From positions 38,946,363 through 39,010,362 of the forward strand of contig JBCFYV010011164.1 of assembly GCA_039000515.1 (NCBI GenBank): a stretch of DNA of 64,000 nucleotides. The letters run 5' to 3'. The notes under the pieces were generated by a model. It was given only the letters and a program-made list of their open reading frames with translations. It did no database searches and was not told the origin of the DNA. Position numbers and translations under genes: made by a program. Source of the DNA: Timema cristinae. Lineage: Eukaryota; Arthropoda; Insecta; Phasmatodea; Timematidae. Numbering within the stretch: the first letter of the stretch is position 1; every line of letters starts with the position of its first letter. Shown in pieces: positions 1 to 11,692 of the stretch.

Positions 1-115
1 GATTTACATTTATATAAATTTCCTCTCCTATCCCTACCCTTAAGGTTAAGTAACTTAATATCCCCTTCTGACTTCTATGACCATACGAAATAAGGCATCA
101 GTCTCTCAATAGACT

Positions 116-300
116 TGAATGCCGATGATGAAGAGATTGCTGCCTGAAATCTAGTCGGGTGAAATAAGTGGTTTTCCCTAAATGGGTTTTCCACTCTCCC
201 TATATGCGGATGCGGACTCAACCTTCCTTACCCTGAATACTATCTTAATTAGTACCGAGTAAAAACTGTTAGTAAGACGGGGATTACAAAACATCTTCGA
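116..300 (+). repeat. SINE body/tail fragment
   Basis: A 5'-truncated copy of the tRNA-derived SINE seen complete at 849-1115. It keeps the TCGGGTGAA block, the GGTTTTCCCTAAATGG / TTTTCCACTCTCCC block and the end GTTAGTAAGACGGGG. The tRNA-like head is missing or too diverged to see. Confidence 0.55.
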
Positions 301-848
301 AGAAAAACCACCCTAGAACATCCCGGGAGACTCCTTCTCCAAAGTTGGAATAAGCTCGCCTGTTCAGTTCGCTGGCACCTGCACTTCACAAATAATTTAA
401 TATAAATTGCGAATATTTAATAAAAGATATAAAATAAAATTACAAAATATGGAGAGTGTTGTGAAAATGAACTATATATAATGTTGGTGAAGAGTAAGGT
501 AAGGCAAATATACTAAAATTATGCCTGTATGTGCGCATAGCATTCTACTACCCATCCAGGCATGTGCTTATTAACACCAATTAAATATAAATGAAGGAAT
601 GTTTTGAGAGGAATCCTATTTTGATTTTCGTGAAGGAGAAGTGGTAATGAATGTAATAAAAACCCTCATATGCCCTACCGTGTTTCAAACCCTAATTACC
701 TGTCAATGACAACCCAATTTTTTGTGAATGCGTTAGATCGCGTGACTGATGTCAAATATTACTTTAAAAAATACACTTATTTTTTATCACCACGTCTTAA
801 TACCCGCCAAATTTTTATGTATACGTATTGATTACGATTATGTGTTAG
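301..848. other. AT-rich spacer, no gene seen
   Basis: AT-rich sequence between two SINE copies. No open frame with recognisable protein similarity, RNA gene or ordered repeat is visible. Confidence 0.5.
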
Positions 849-1115
849 GACCCGCCACGGTGGCGTAGTTGGCTAACGCGCTAGTCGTGTTGAGCCCGAC
901 TGCTGAGGACGGGAGATCGAGGTTCGAATATCGATGGGGTGAAAATGGAATGGTTTTCCCTAAATGGTTTTCCACTCTCTCTCCACGCAAATGCGGATTC
1001 ACTTCTTTTAATTCAACCTTCCCAATTCCTAATCCATTATCGTAATTAGTATTTAAGCGTATAACCCTAACGGGTAGTAAGACGCGGTGCTAAATAATAA
1101 TAATAATAATAATAT
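849..1115 (+). repeat. Full-length tRNA-derived SINE, head type A
   Basis: Complete SINE of about 265 bp. The 5' part is tRNA-like, with an A-box-like TGGCGTAGTTGG and a B-box-like GGTTCGAATAT, as expected for RNA polymerase III transcription. The body carries the TGGTTTTCCACTCTC block and the tail ends AACGGGTAGTAAGACGCGG followed by (AAT)n. The copy at 13048-13305 matches along its whole length. Mobilisation by a partner LINE that recognises the tail is the usual model for such elements; that partner is not identified here. Confidence 0.85.
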
Positions 1116-1290
1116 GTGTTAGGGATGAGGAAGGACATATTTAGAGGAATTGTACACGCATTTACGTGGAGTGAGAGTCAAAATAAATTTTGGTAAAACC
1201 ATCATTAGTACACCCGATTGGGATTTTCAACCCATCTGCAGTCTAGTCTATTGCGAGAGTGACGCCTTAGACCATGCTTCTGCAGTATTA
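1116..1290 (-). repeat. SINE fragment, inverted
   Basis: Reverse-complement copy of the SINE body, lying tail-to-tail with the copy at 849-1115. The blocks GTTAGGGATGAGGAAGG, TTTACGTGGAGTGAGAG, TACACCCGATTGGGATT and GCGAGAGTGACGCCTTAGACC are the inverse of the SINE body and of the type C head. Confidence 0.6.
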
Positions 1291-2364
1291 AATTGAACCA
1301 AATAAGGTAACTTATCTTAATGTGCACTCTATTTATCGAGAAAAATTACAAGTCTGTTAAGTTTGGTAAATTTCATGGTAAATGAAGTGTATGTTTTATT
1401 CAGTTCCTTGTTGTTTTGTATAAAACTTAAATATTTAATAATAATAATAATAATATAGTTTTCTTCTATAGCTTAGTATATATTATCACAAAGAGATAAA
1501 TTAGGTCCTTATTTTTTTAGTAAACAAAAAAAAAAATCTGTTCCACAAAGCATAACCACAAAAGAGATTTGGTTTTAATAAAGCGCATACAGAGGGAAAG
1601 AGAGACAGAAATAGGTCTCAAAGTAAAAACAACAACTAACTATAACGTCACAGAGATTAAATATTATATACTAAGTTTATCTGGTACTGTGTCCTCATTA
1701 GTCCCATTATGTCTTGGTTTACATATGCACTGGAATAAAACTGCATGGTTATATTTATATTTTGCTACCTTTTTTTAATTCATTGTAGTTAACATATGTT
1801 CCAAACCTCTCTTTGTGTTTTTCCTTTCTCGTGATTCTTTGGAGAGAGAAAGTATAGTGATATAAAAAATTCCAATTCTTGTATTTGATGGATGTTGACA
1901 TTTTCATGACTCCTAAGCCTGATAAAAGTGTTACTCACAGTGTTACCTGTCTATACTGTATATTGCTGGTAATAGAGCTTACAGTATTTTACCAATCGGG
2001 CTGAAACTTGTTATCTAGAGTTTACATAAAGTTCACCATAAGGATATTATTTGAATCATCTTTCCATCCATAAAATTAACGGTAGCTGACTCAAGAGCAA
2101 AAAAGAGTATTGTGTTAATTACCATCAAGAATGTTTCCCCCATAAAACAAACACTTCATCTTGTAATTACAGTAATAGATCATTATATATACATTACAAA
2201 CCAAATTGATCATCTACAGATCAACAGATTGTGGCCGCTCGCTCGCCTAGTATGGATTTTAAAATTATTTGAAAGTTTTATTTAACATCACTTCCGACTA
2301 TCCGGTCAGGTTATACGCTTATGTACTGATTACTCTAATGTTTTAGAGATGATGAAGTTTATAT
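1291..2364. other. AT-rich spacer with an old interspersed repeat
   Basis: Mostly featureless AT-rich DNA. A short (AAT)n tract lies near 1436-1455. Around 1920-2070 the phrase ACCAATCGGGCTGAAACTTG followed by a CATAAAGTTCACC-type motif resembles the repeats at 36770-37310 and 37975-38530, so a third diverged copy of that family probably lies here. Confidence 0.4.
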
Positions 2365-2530
2365 TTATAGTAAGTGTACCCGCACTTGCGTGGAAGGATA
2401 GTAGAAATCCCATTTGTAAAAACATTCCTTAATACACCCGACCAAGATTCGAACCTCTTCCTCCCAGTCATCGTCAGTCTAGTCTACTGCGAGAGAAGCA
2501 AGCTAAACCACAGTGACACCAAAGCTGTTT
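2365..2530 (-). repeat. SINE fragment, inverted
   Basis: Inverse SINE body: GTACCCGCACTTGCGTGGA, ACACCCGACCAAGATTCGAA and TCAGTCTAGTCTACTGCGAG are recognisable. It abuts the inverted type B SINE at 2540-2822. Confidence 0.55.
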
Positions 2531-2539
2531 TATTATTAT

Positions 2540-2822
2540 TACTACTACTAGCACCGCGTCTTACTACCCGTTCAGATTATACGCACTTACGCTAACGTGT
2601 AATGGTAGGGGGATTGTGAGATGAAATGAGGGACCTAGAGTTTAACGTGGTTATCCGAACCACGGTGGAGGCCTGGCATTCCCCACATTCACAAGATGTC
2701 TTGTCAGAGGTGAAGGAAGGGTTTGGTAATCAGATAAATCTGTGCCGGGACCGAGGATTGAACCCCGGGCCCCCAGCACAGAAGTCCGATTTCTTACCCC
2801 TAGACCTTCAGGTTACCCCGAA
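2540..2822 (-). repeat. Full-length SINE, head type B, inverted
   Basis: Reverse complement of the same family as 50598-50880. Read on the minus strand it has a tRNA-like head with a GGTTCAATCCTCGG B box, a unique body containing GGAATGCCAGGCCTCCACCG, and ends in the same ACGGGTAGTAAGACGCGG tail as the type A SINEs, followed by trinucleotide runs. A 90-residue open frame at 2626-2898 merely crosses this SINE and is not a gene. Confidence 0.75.
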
Positions 2823-4199
2823 ACTTTTTAAAAGGGTTTTAAATTACATATTCATGAATAGAGGAAATGAACAGAATTTTTATAGAAAGCGCAGGTAAAA
2901 TTTGTAGCGTTCATCCAATATTTAAAAACACTTAACATGTTTCATTATTCTATTAAATATATACCTATTATATAAAACCAATGTGGTTACTATCTGCCAT
3001 TCCAGGCCTCTTTCTACCACTTACTGAGACCATGGATCTGCGTTTCCCAAATGGGGTTCCGTGGAGGTTAAAATTAAGAGTTCAGCGAAAAATAAAAGTT
3101 ACACATTAAAAGCTAAAAATATTGTATGTACGTTTATACCCAGTGGACGGAACAATATTTGGGCTAGGTCACTTTTACTGCATTATAGATTATCGCATAT
3201 CTGGCGGACGGAACCATATTTGGGCTAGGTCGCTCGCTTTAACTGTATTCTAGCTATACTCTGAACCAAAATGAACCATCAAAACCCACTCGATGCTGCT
3301 CCAAATATGCAAATATAATTTTTGTCAACAATTAAACCGGATGTAAGAAGAATAAGAATGCTGATGTTTTTGAAATTTCTTAAAACTACTATTAATAAAC
3401 AAAGAATCTCATACCATGATCATTTAATTAAGAGTAAAACCTTATCTTTATTTTTCCCCTGACAGGCACTTATACAGGGTGGCTCCATTTGCTTATGAGA
3501 GATGTAAAAGGACAAAACGTGTCATTGCCTTCCTCCAGGGAAAATGTGTCTTTCAATTTAAAGGTGTTTGACCTTGAGCCAAGAAAATCTATAGACTGAG
3601 GTGCTTTTTCTCTTTTTATGTGCAACGCTAAAAAATGGTAAGTGGTTCCATTATGTTGTACAAATATGAAAGGATTCCATGAATACATTTAATTGGTAAA
3701 CGCTGCCCTAAAGAGTTGAAATTTTTTATGAATCCTATTTAGCATGGAATCTTTATTATAAAAATCCAAAAATTCAAAATGGTGGACTGAAGGTACAAAT
3801 AGAGTTCTGGGAAGCTTAAAATAGGTGTGGATAGTATCTCTTAAAAAAAAAATACTGAAACTTAAAAATAAAATATGGCGGATTCATACTTTAAGGTTAT
3901 TTGCTTTTCTGTTGTAACTGTTTTAAGATAAAAAAGGGTGAATGTCTGTGCGGCGCCCGTATCGTTCATTAAAAAAAATGTTTGCTCTATGAATATAATA
4001 GATTTATTTCAAATTGAAATGTTTCCTCGTTAAAAAAAATAAAATGATTGTTCTTAAAAAGCGTTATCTACTTTATAAGTTTCTGAAAATGCACTAACTT
4101 ATATTTAGGTAAAATACGTCTTTATTAATTTGTCAACATTAAGATTACGTACGTCCTTATGAGAAATCAGTGAAGTAAAGTGCGGTCTTATAATGTCAT
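2823..4199. repeat. AT-rich spacer with a ~61-bp tandem duplication
   Basis: The motif GGACGGAACAATATTTGGGC occurs at about 3145 and again, with one change, at about 3206, with similar flanking sequence, giving a two-copy tandem duplication across about 3141-3260. The rest shows no gene. A CAGGGTGGCTCC start at about 3475 recalls the MITE at 11129, but I found no matching second end. Confidence 0.45.
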
Positions 4200-4400
4200 A
4201 ATGTTTCCTACCCCTGGTACAAAGCGTCAATATATCATCAGATAAGATTTCCGATGATGGGAAGATCGGAGTAAGAATACCTGTCACGTGTACTAAGAGA
4301 AGTTTTATTCAATGTTTACTTCCTATCCCTCCATGCAAATGTGGGTGTATTTTATTTAAATTAAACCTTTCTTATTCCTATTTCATTAATAAACAAATTC
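4200..4400 (+). repeat. Diverged SINE body
   Basis: A weak copy: ATCATCAGATAAGATTTCCG, then GGGAAGATCGGAGT, CCCTCCATGCAAATGTGGG, ATTAAACCTTTCTTATTCC and CAAATGGTAAGCA follow the SINE order. No head boxes are preserved. Confidence 0.4.
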
Positions 4401-6429
4401 CAAATGGTAAGCAATTACAAATAAAATAGCATACATTATTAAATCAAATTTGAACCCTTATTAAGAGTTACAAAATGGACTATCGCTAGAAATCTATTTT
4501 GAGGGGAGGTTTTATATTCTTACATCACTTATCCCCCTGAAAGTATTTTTAATAAGGTTTTTAAGACTCTGACACACATCCTAGAAGTTTAATAGAGCTT
4601 AATTTAATTCACCTACAACCCCAATTATTATGATTAGATATAACTTTTTGAATTCATTTGAAACAAATGTATTTTAAAGAAAATAATACTAGCCATCTTT
4701 TTATTGGAGGATTCTACCGCAAGTCATTGTGGATATAAACAACCACCCGTTACACCCCTATACATTCTTTATACCGCCCCTACTATCACGTTTTAAAAAT
4801 GTTCATCTTATTACATATATTTTGTAAGCCCCACTGCCACATTCCTTCCGTTATGTCAGTTCGTTGGAAACCTCACGCTTCTTTGTCGTCGACCTCTACT
4901 TGGAAATGTCCCATATTATGTGACAGCTTGCGTCATGAGATCCATAAATCCCCCAGGTGGCCCCTTACACCCCTCAAACACTAAGTGGTCATTCTTTCCT
5001 GACATGACACGAGCAGAGATATAGAGCGCAATGTCCACTCGCCAAGGTTTCTAGACAATGTCATCCCATCAACCGCTTTACTGGTTTTCTACTCTACTCC
5101 CCCATGGAACCAGGAGAAGAGGATTCAGGGTCTGTCACTTCAGAGTCGTCTCGGTTGAAAGAGTTGGTTTTTAATATTGAAACCCGGGGAAACGTACGGC
5201 TTCATACACAGGGAATGGATGTGCAATGTTGCTTAGAAGAAGTGAACCCATATTAAGGTGACTGATTAGGCCAGTAAACAAGTATCAATATATGTCAGGC
5301 GACAATGATTAAAACACAACGGTCATTTTCGTTTCTACTTATACGCCCTGTTTACCTTCCCATACACCCTTTGTCATGTAAATAATAAAGACGGTAAAGA
5401 AAACTATGAAACTTCTGATACCAAGGAGAAGATGAAAGCTCTCTGCTATATCTCAAATATCTTAAAATTGTGTGATGTGAGCATATAAAAATTATAGTAT
5501 TTTCTAGAAGAAGGATAGATCTAGAGCAATTTTTCATCAAGAATATTTTCATAGCTCCGAAAGTATATTTAAAAAGTCATTGAAAATTAGCTCAAGTCAC
5601 ATTTTTATACATTTATTTATATAAAATAATAATATGGGGTTGATAAGAATAAAGATCCCTGTTTGTATTTGTAAACTTTATTTTGTTGTGAACCATATTT
5701 TGAAATAACACATCGTAGAACTAAATATCGCGTTAGAGCCCAATGTCTATCTGGCAATTTATCGCTTTTACTGAGGTGGTACCTTTAACGGGGAAGGGGA
5801 CTTGTAAAAAAAACCCGTAATAAATCATATCTGGAAATCCATACACAGTTCACCCAAACGTGATTCAAATATAGATCTCACCGTTATCTGAAATCCAGGC
5901 TATTTCAAGCCTTACGCCTTATACCACATGGCCAACAGTGCTTGGTCAATGTGTATTAGATTCAAAACTGATTGAAACTAATCTCTGCGTGTTCCACGTC
6001 TTATCACCTGTCCGGACTACCTCCATATTTATACCAAGAGGCTGGGAAAGTTGAAGGTATAATTTGAGAAAAAGTGCACAAATATGTTCCTGTAAAATGT
6101 GTAGTAAATAATTTGAGAAGAAATACCTAATTGGATTCCAAACCAAAACCACCAATCACCATAAAATCTTCCAGACAAGAATAATGCAAATGTGCGCATA
6201 CCCAATGGCAAAGGATTTTTTTTTATTTATACATCAAATATTTATTTTAATTTAACTTGATTTATAATTTATACCTGGACACATGAATCGAGACTGGAAA
6301 TTTTGCCCTAACTTGGCAATGCTCTTCCACTGATCAATCCAGGCAAATCCTGTATCCAAGGTCATTCATCAGACATAACTTAAGATGGAGTTTGTGATGG
6401 ATCTTTTGGGGAGCACTGTGTCTTATTTC
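4401..6429. other. Spacer, no gene recognised
   Basis: No convincing coding sequence. The stretch 4740-5240 is somewhat richer in G+C than its surroundings and has short open frames (for example 4799-4984), but no recognisable domain or codon pattern. A very diverged inverted SINE may lie around 5840-5940 (GTGATTCAAATATAGATCTC, TTATACCACATGGCC). Confidence 0.4.
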
Positions 6430-6665
6430 TCATTCCAGCTATCCGTATATTTATATTAATGTTCTAGGGATGGTTGTGTAGAATATAGAATGAGCGTACC
6501 CGCATTTTATTGACGATAGAGTGGGATATTATTCTGGAAAATATACCGTTAATAAGTTTAGTCTCAATACGACCTCTAACCTCCCAGCCACGGAAAAATA
6601 TACTTTATAAGCTGGCAATTTAGTCCACGTATCTATCGGTACGGTTGTGATGTCCATTCCATTAT
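6430..6665 (-). repeat. Diverged SINE body, inverted
   Basis: Inverse SINE order is recognisable: GTTCTAGGGATGG, GCGTACCCGCATT, GAGTGGGATATTATTCTGG, CTAACCTCCCAGCCACGG. The head region is degraded. Confidence 0.4.
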
Positions 6666-8239
6666 TTGGATTGCATTAACAAATCTTCATTAATAAATAA
6701 ATGTTTAAAAAAATTATAGCTGTATACTTTTTCTAGAATGTAACTAATATTATGTTAAAATAATATGTTAAATATATTATACAATATCATTTCCAAACAA
6801 AAGAAATTAATTTAATTCATTTTATAAAAGATACTCACAAAGCCACAGGCTATTTATTTCCTCTATAATATCATTGTTTACCTATTAATATAAAGCTTTT
6901 GTTATTTATTTTTCATACACAGAGAAATTGTTGTAATCGTGAACATTTTATACCTCAAAATTATGATGAATCTACGCGTTATGTGCCTTCAAGGCCAAAA
7001 GATTATATACAGTTTGTCTCTTTCTATCCGTGGGCCTATATCCAATACGGCTAATGTATTTTTCTCAAACTTGATATTTTTATGTTATATGTTTATATTT
7101 CAAGATCATTTTTTTTGTATTAATCAAAACCTTTAATTCAAGCGTAGTAACTGGTGAAGATTTATTGAAATATAGAGTTTTTAGAAAATGGTTATAATAG
7201 TTTTGTTTAAAATGTATATCTAGTGAGTGTTTGACCTTTTTGTCAAAAATTCTTTTAAGGGTGAATAATTTTATATTGAAGTATTTTTGAAAATTCTAAT
7301 TTTCTTGAAATTATTGAAAATATATTGTTTAAATGTATAGCTAAGGAATGTTTTATATGACAAATATAATGGTATTCCTTTCTTCAGAAGAAAGAAAAAG
7401 TGTTTAAAGGTAGTTCATTAATACTGATCTTGTTTGAATTTGGAATGTTTTAAAAATTAATAACAATTTTCTTCAAAATGGGTAAATGATATGTTTTAAA
7501 GTAAAAATAATTTAAATGTATGCATCATTTTAAGTTAGTAGTAAGTTGCTTATGAGTGATTTTGAAAAAATTGAAATAGTTTTAAAATATCTCCAAGGAT
7601 TATGTTTAAAATTAGTAATCGTAGAAAAATATATTATATTTGATTATGCATCAGGAGAGCCCCATCCTTAGTGGCCACAGGAGCCAGACCCCCACCCCAC
7701 AAACATTTTTTCAAAACTTTTTAACATAATTTTTTCTTACTTTTATTCTATAAAATATTTTGGAAAAAACATGGATACACGCAGGGAATTTAGTGTAGGC
7801 TCATTTGTTATTTCATGTAATTTTTTTTGTTAAAAGCAAAAACTCACTTGATTTCAAAATAAGGTATAAGAAGCTTTATATTTATAAGAAGTTAGGGTGA
7901 CTTTTTTTATCATTGTAACTGTATAACATCCAATATGGCATCCAAATGGCTGACGTTCATCAATATTTCATTATATATGCAAGTAAATATGATAAAATTA
8001 CAAACAATGTGTCTAAATATGTGTTTTCTCGCACAAGCAAAACTAATGGAATCATTAAATTCAGCATAAATGTATAATTAAAGGTTTTACCAAGCAAGAA
8101 GTTAAACTCAGATATTACCTATTTATTATAAAGCATCTGTGTAAAAATGTATTATGCAATGAACAAATATAACTACATACAGTGAAATAAAAAATATTTA
8201 TTAAAGAGTAAAGTCTTTTTAATAAATGTTGACTCTAGA
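6666..8239. other. Very AT-rich spacer
   Basis: No gene, RNA gene or clear repeat is visible. Poly-A and poly-T runs are common and open frames are short and AT-biased. Confidence 0.45.
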
Positions 8240-10690
8240 GTTTTATTCATCACAAACCTCAGCTATCCCTGGTTAGCTAGGTTTATTTTTGCATCTAAAA
8301 ACGCATCATCCACAAATTTATGTACATTGAATATTGTTCTTGTGGCAGTTACACCTTCTTTCGTATCAATTTTTGCATCCACACTATATCAATTGCAAAA
8401 TAGTCTCAGGAGCTGGTGGATTTATACATCAAACAGGATAGAAGTGATTAGAACCTACGTCAAACGTCCAACAAAATGCATCTGGTGATCGGATACATGA
8501 GTGATTTTCATTAGCTTTCCTCTAAACTATGCCCGACAAATGTTCATATCAAGCGTACCATAAGTTAGTGGAAGGTCTTGTCCCTAGGCTACACGAATTG
8601 AGTACAGAGACCAACAGAACTCATTTAGTTTTGTGTGGTTATGTGATCGATACAAAATGGAGACAAAGCGTTCCAATGGTGAGCATACATCAGAGGGAAG
8701 ATCGTTATAATTCTCAAGTATTACTAATGAGTCCAGGATCTCATCATCACAACCCATGAATGTATGAAATACCAATATTTGGTTCGGCCAGAAATCTGCC
8801 AGAAACATCACACTCCATCAGAGCATGGAACCCTTACAGTTCAGAAGCACGCTTTTGTCCTAAATTGTTATATACGCCCTGAACATAAATGTTCCTCTTT
8901 TCTCTTTCGTTCCCTGTGAGGAAGATTGTAGACAAGCGTATACGTGGATAGGTGTGAACATGCAGCAAGATATCAGTGTTTGGAGAATTTACGCTCTGCT
9001 GCACTGGTAACAGATAGAGTATGCAACACAAGTACAGTAGTGTATCACCCTCTTCTTGTCTTTGTCCTTTGTTTTTTGTTTCCCAGGTCACCAAAATCTT
9101 ATCCAATGTGTTGTTTAAGCTCTTGCTGAGACATACGACCTTGTTAGCTAAGTACTTTGTGAGTTTTGTTATCAGAGAGGAAATCGTTCAGGGATACATT
9201 CTGGACCTTTTTTTTTACATAGCGATATGATAACTTCCCCTTTGATCTTTTTGTCCTTATCTGTTCTTTTAGTGATGATTATATGTATCAGTCAAACACT
9301 AACCTGACCTCATCTTACTTCGCTGCCATGCTACGAATTATATCCATAAAATAATATGTGAAATTTAGACATGTCTTCATTATAGTATTCTTGGTTATAT
9401 AACTTACCACAGGCATTCCATAAATGAGAATTACTCAGTATGCTGACGATTAATTTATAGACTTCACAGTATGTTCTATTGTTGTTTCTTTCAATGGGAC
9501 ACTCATTTCTTGGTTGTCAGATGGGTCACTTCTAGTTGTCTCGTTCCGGTCATTTTAAATTTCTTACAAGTCATTAATTAATGTATCAAGATGATGAAGT
9601 TTCGAGGCCTTATCATAAGCTAGAAAGTGGGACTAATCTGAAGCAAATAGGAATCGTGGTAAGACAACAAGCTTATAAGTTAAGATGCACTCTTTCAGGT
9701 TGAGTTCTGGACGACTTCTGTATATAATGATAAAGCGCTCCAATAGTCCTCGCTCTTTCTTTATTTTGACCACCTTGTCTTTTACTTTAATGTATGTCAC
9801 TGCATTGATACTGTTGAATGAGCTCAGTTTTTTTAGTCATCTTGTCCCAAAGAGAAAGTTTTACTTTGGTTGTGAGTTCTGTGACAAAACTTTCAAACAA
9901 ATATTGCCCAATCTCATCACACTGAATTATATCGTTGGCAAAAACTTCATCGCTAACTGTTTTGGTAACTAGGTTGTGGACCTTGTCTTCATCAGCTGAT
10001 TCAAATGGGTTTACATGGTCATGAAACACTGCACATATTTTAACTCCATTTTGGGTTATTAAGGAGAGCTTTCCTCCTGTAATTTCATGGTGCTTAGTTC
10101 GCTTCTCATTTCCACTATTACAATTATTTTTTCCAAATTCATTCATAAAATTTGCCAATTTAGGAGCAATTAGGAAGTACTTTTCCAGTGAGCTTTCATT
10201 CCGTGCTATTCCTACTATTCCTCCAATCACTTCGAATTCATGGTTTTCTTGCTTGATTCCATGGCCCGGGTCTAGCATTGTGAATACAGCAGAGCCTTTG
10301 GTGACACAGAAGTTCCCCTTTTTGAATCCAGCCCAAATTTCCGGATGATTATTTTCTCTTTGTTTCGATGTCGAAATGTATATCGGTAGAAAGAGAACAT
10401 AATTTGAGAGTGGTCTCAAACTGCTTAATGTAATTTCCAATGAAATTCTGCATCATGTTTGTTGTGCATTCACATTGTTTGAACTTTTGAAAATATTTTT
10501 GGGATTCCAACATTTATATTGTTTTAGCAATGGCATCATTAAGATTGTGTCTTCTGTCTGAATCACTATTTATGTTTTGATAATATGCTTGTCCTAAAAT
10601 AGTGTAAGTTCTCTTAAAGAAACATTCCTCCTCTGGCAGAAGTTGAGATATTTCTGGAAGTATAAATTTGTGCAAAGTGATTAAGTGTAT
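8240..10690 (-). pseudogene. Relic of a large multicopy invertebrate protein family (PIN/FEN-like, Cys-rich tail)
   Basis: Pieces of one long protein lie in colinear order on the minus strand in different frames. About 10520-10680 reads FILPEISQLLPEEE. The longest open piece, 9787-10440 (217 aa), has NHPEIWAGFKKGNF, DPGHGIKQE, GIARNESSLEKYFLIAP and EIGQYLFESFVTE. About 9580-9790 reads KVKDKVVKIKKERGLLERFI. About 8834-9180 has EEGDTLLYLCC and SPNTDILLHV, the acidic core of a PIN/5'-nuclease-like fold. About 8470-8811 has CDDEILDSL, LERFVSILYRS and LNEFCWSLYS. About 8270-8400 keeps a Cys-rich tail (CGCK, CNCHKNNIQCT). From memory this matches a large uncharacterised protein family that is multicopy in many invertebrate genomes; I know of no established function. 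Stops, frameshifts and an apparent internal deletion before CDDEILD make it a pseudogene. Family recognition is by motif order only. Confidence 0.72.
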
Positions 10691-11128
10691 GAAATACCAG
10701 TGATCAATATATGGATTTTCTGTTGATGATTTGTATTACGTTGTAGGTGATTAAATAATTTATAGATGCTTTCTTAATATTTCTTCTCTGGTAATATTCT
10801 CAATTGTGTCTTAATTGTCAATTAATATCGAGTGAGTGACTATTTTGGAATTAGTTTCACTATTTTGCATTTTTGTGTTATGTTATGTAAAAAGTTAAAA
10901 ATTAAATGTTTTATTATTCTAAGCAAATTATTAAACAGTGTTTTAAAAATGTATTTTTTATTTACAATGTCTAGGTAGGTATACGTCAGATTAGTCAGTT
11001 CGCCCAACTATGAGAATGACACTCTAGTAAAAGTCCTGAATATCTCAGTAACAAGAGCATTCATGTACTTATCCAAAGGTATACAGAATATGATATTTAG
11101 ATGCGGCTATAGCTGTACATAACAACTA
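10691..11128. other. AT-rich spacer
   Basis: May hold further decayed N-terminal sequence of the neighbouring relic (a minus-strand frame continues with HWYFIHLITLHKF near 10680-10720), but nothing firm can be assigned. Confidence 0.35.
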
Positions 11129-11692
11129 CAGGGTGGCTCACGGAAAAGTAGTCCACCTCCTATATCCAGCAGGCGCCTCACTCTGAATTGGAGAAGGTCA
11201 ATCCCCTTCTACCCATATTATGACATGAAGAATGAGTAAGTGAACTGCTTATGTTCGGATCAGCTGTCTTGTCATGAGAACGTGATAATTTTCAATATCA
11301 TCACTTGGCGGGGTGAGCTTTGGTTCAACTGCTACAAGCTGGTTGTCGTAGTATATACAAAAGACAATATCTGAGTGTTTTTATCATGTTAAACTGAAAA
11401 GACTGATTCTTTTGTTTATTTTTTTCTGTTAACAAGGAGATTAATGTTATTATTATTGTAGAATTTTTTTTGGGTGTGTGTGACTTAGAAAATATAGTGA
11501 AATAAACTATAAAGTTGTAATTATGTGTTTAATAATTATTGGTCCTCTGAAACAAACAAAACCGCTTGTCTAAAGCTTTATTGTCTCATTCTTCATCTCA
11601 TAGTATGGGTGAAGGGGGACTGACCTCGTTCAATTCAAAGTGAGGTGCCTGCTGGATATCGGAGGTGGGTTACTTTTCCATGGGCCACTTTA
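11129..11692. mobile_element. MITE with long inverted repeats, TA target duplication
   Basis: A 564-bp element flanked by TA on both sides (11127-11128 and 11693-11694). The left end GGGTGGCTCACGGAAAAGTA and the reverse complement of the right end AAGTGGCCCATGGAAAAGTA belong to imperfect terminal inverted repeats of about 120-130 bp, which include CACCTCCTATATCCAGCAGG / CACCTCCGATATCCAGCAGG. There is no transposase frame between them. A TA duplication and this arrangement fit a non-autonomous Tc1/mariner-type element; the superfamily call is an inference. Confidence 0.75.

Noticed and set aside
849..940. Functional tRNA gene
   Set aside because: A and B boxes are present, but the sequence does not fold into a complete cloverleaf by eye and continues into a SINE body and tail.
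2626..2898. 90-residue plus-strand frame with a proline-rich part
   Set aside because: It crosses an inverted type B SINE, and a related frame appears over the other copy at 50482-50673. It is a repeat artefact.
3470..3690. Second copy of the 11129 MITE, based on CAGGGTGGCTCC
   Set aside because: Similarity stops after about 12 bp and no inverted partner end was found.
8529..9230. Plus-strand frames of 61-76 codons
   Set aside because: The opposite strand carries the recognisable protein blocks; the plus frames are shadows.
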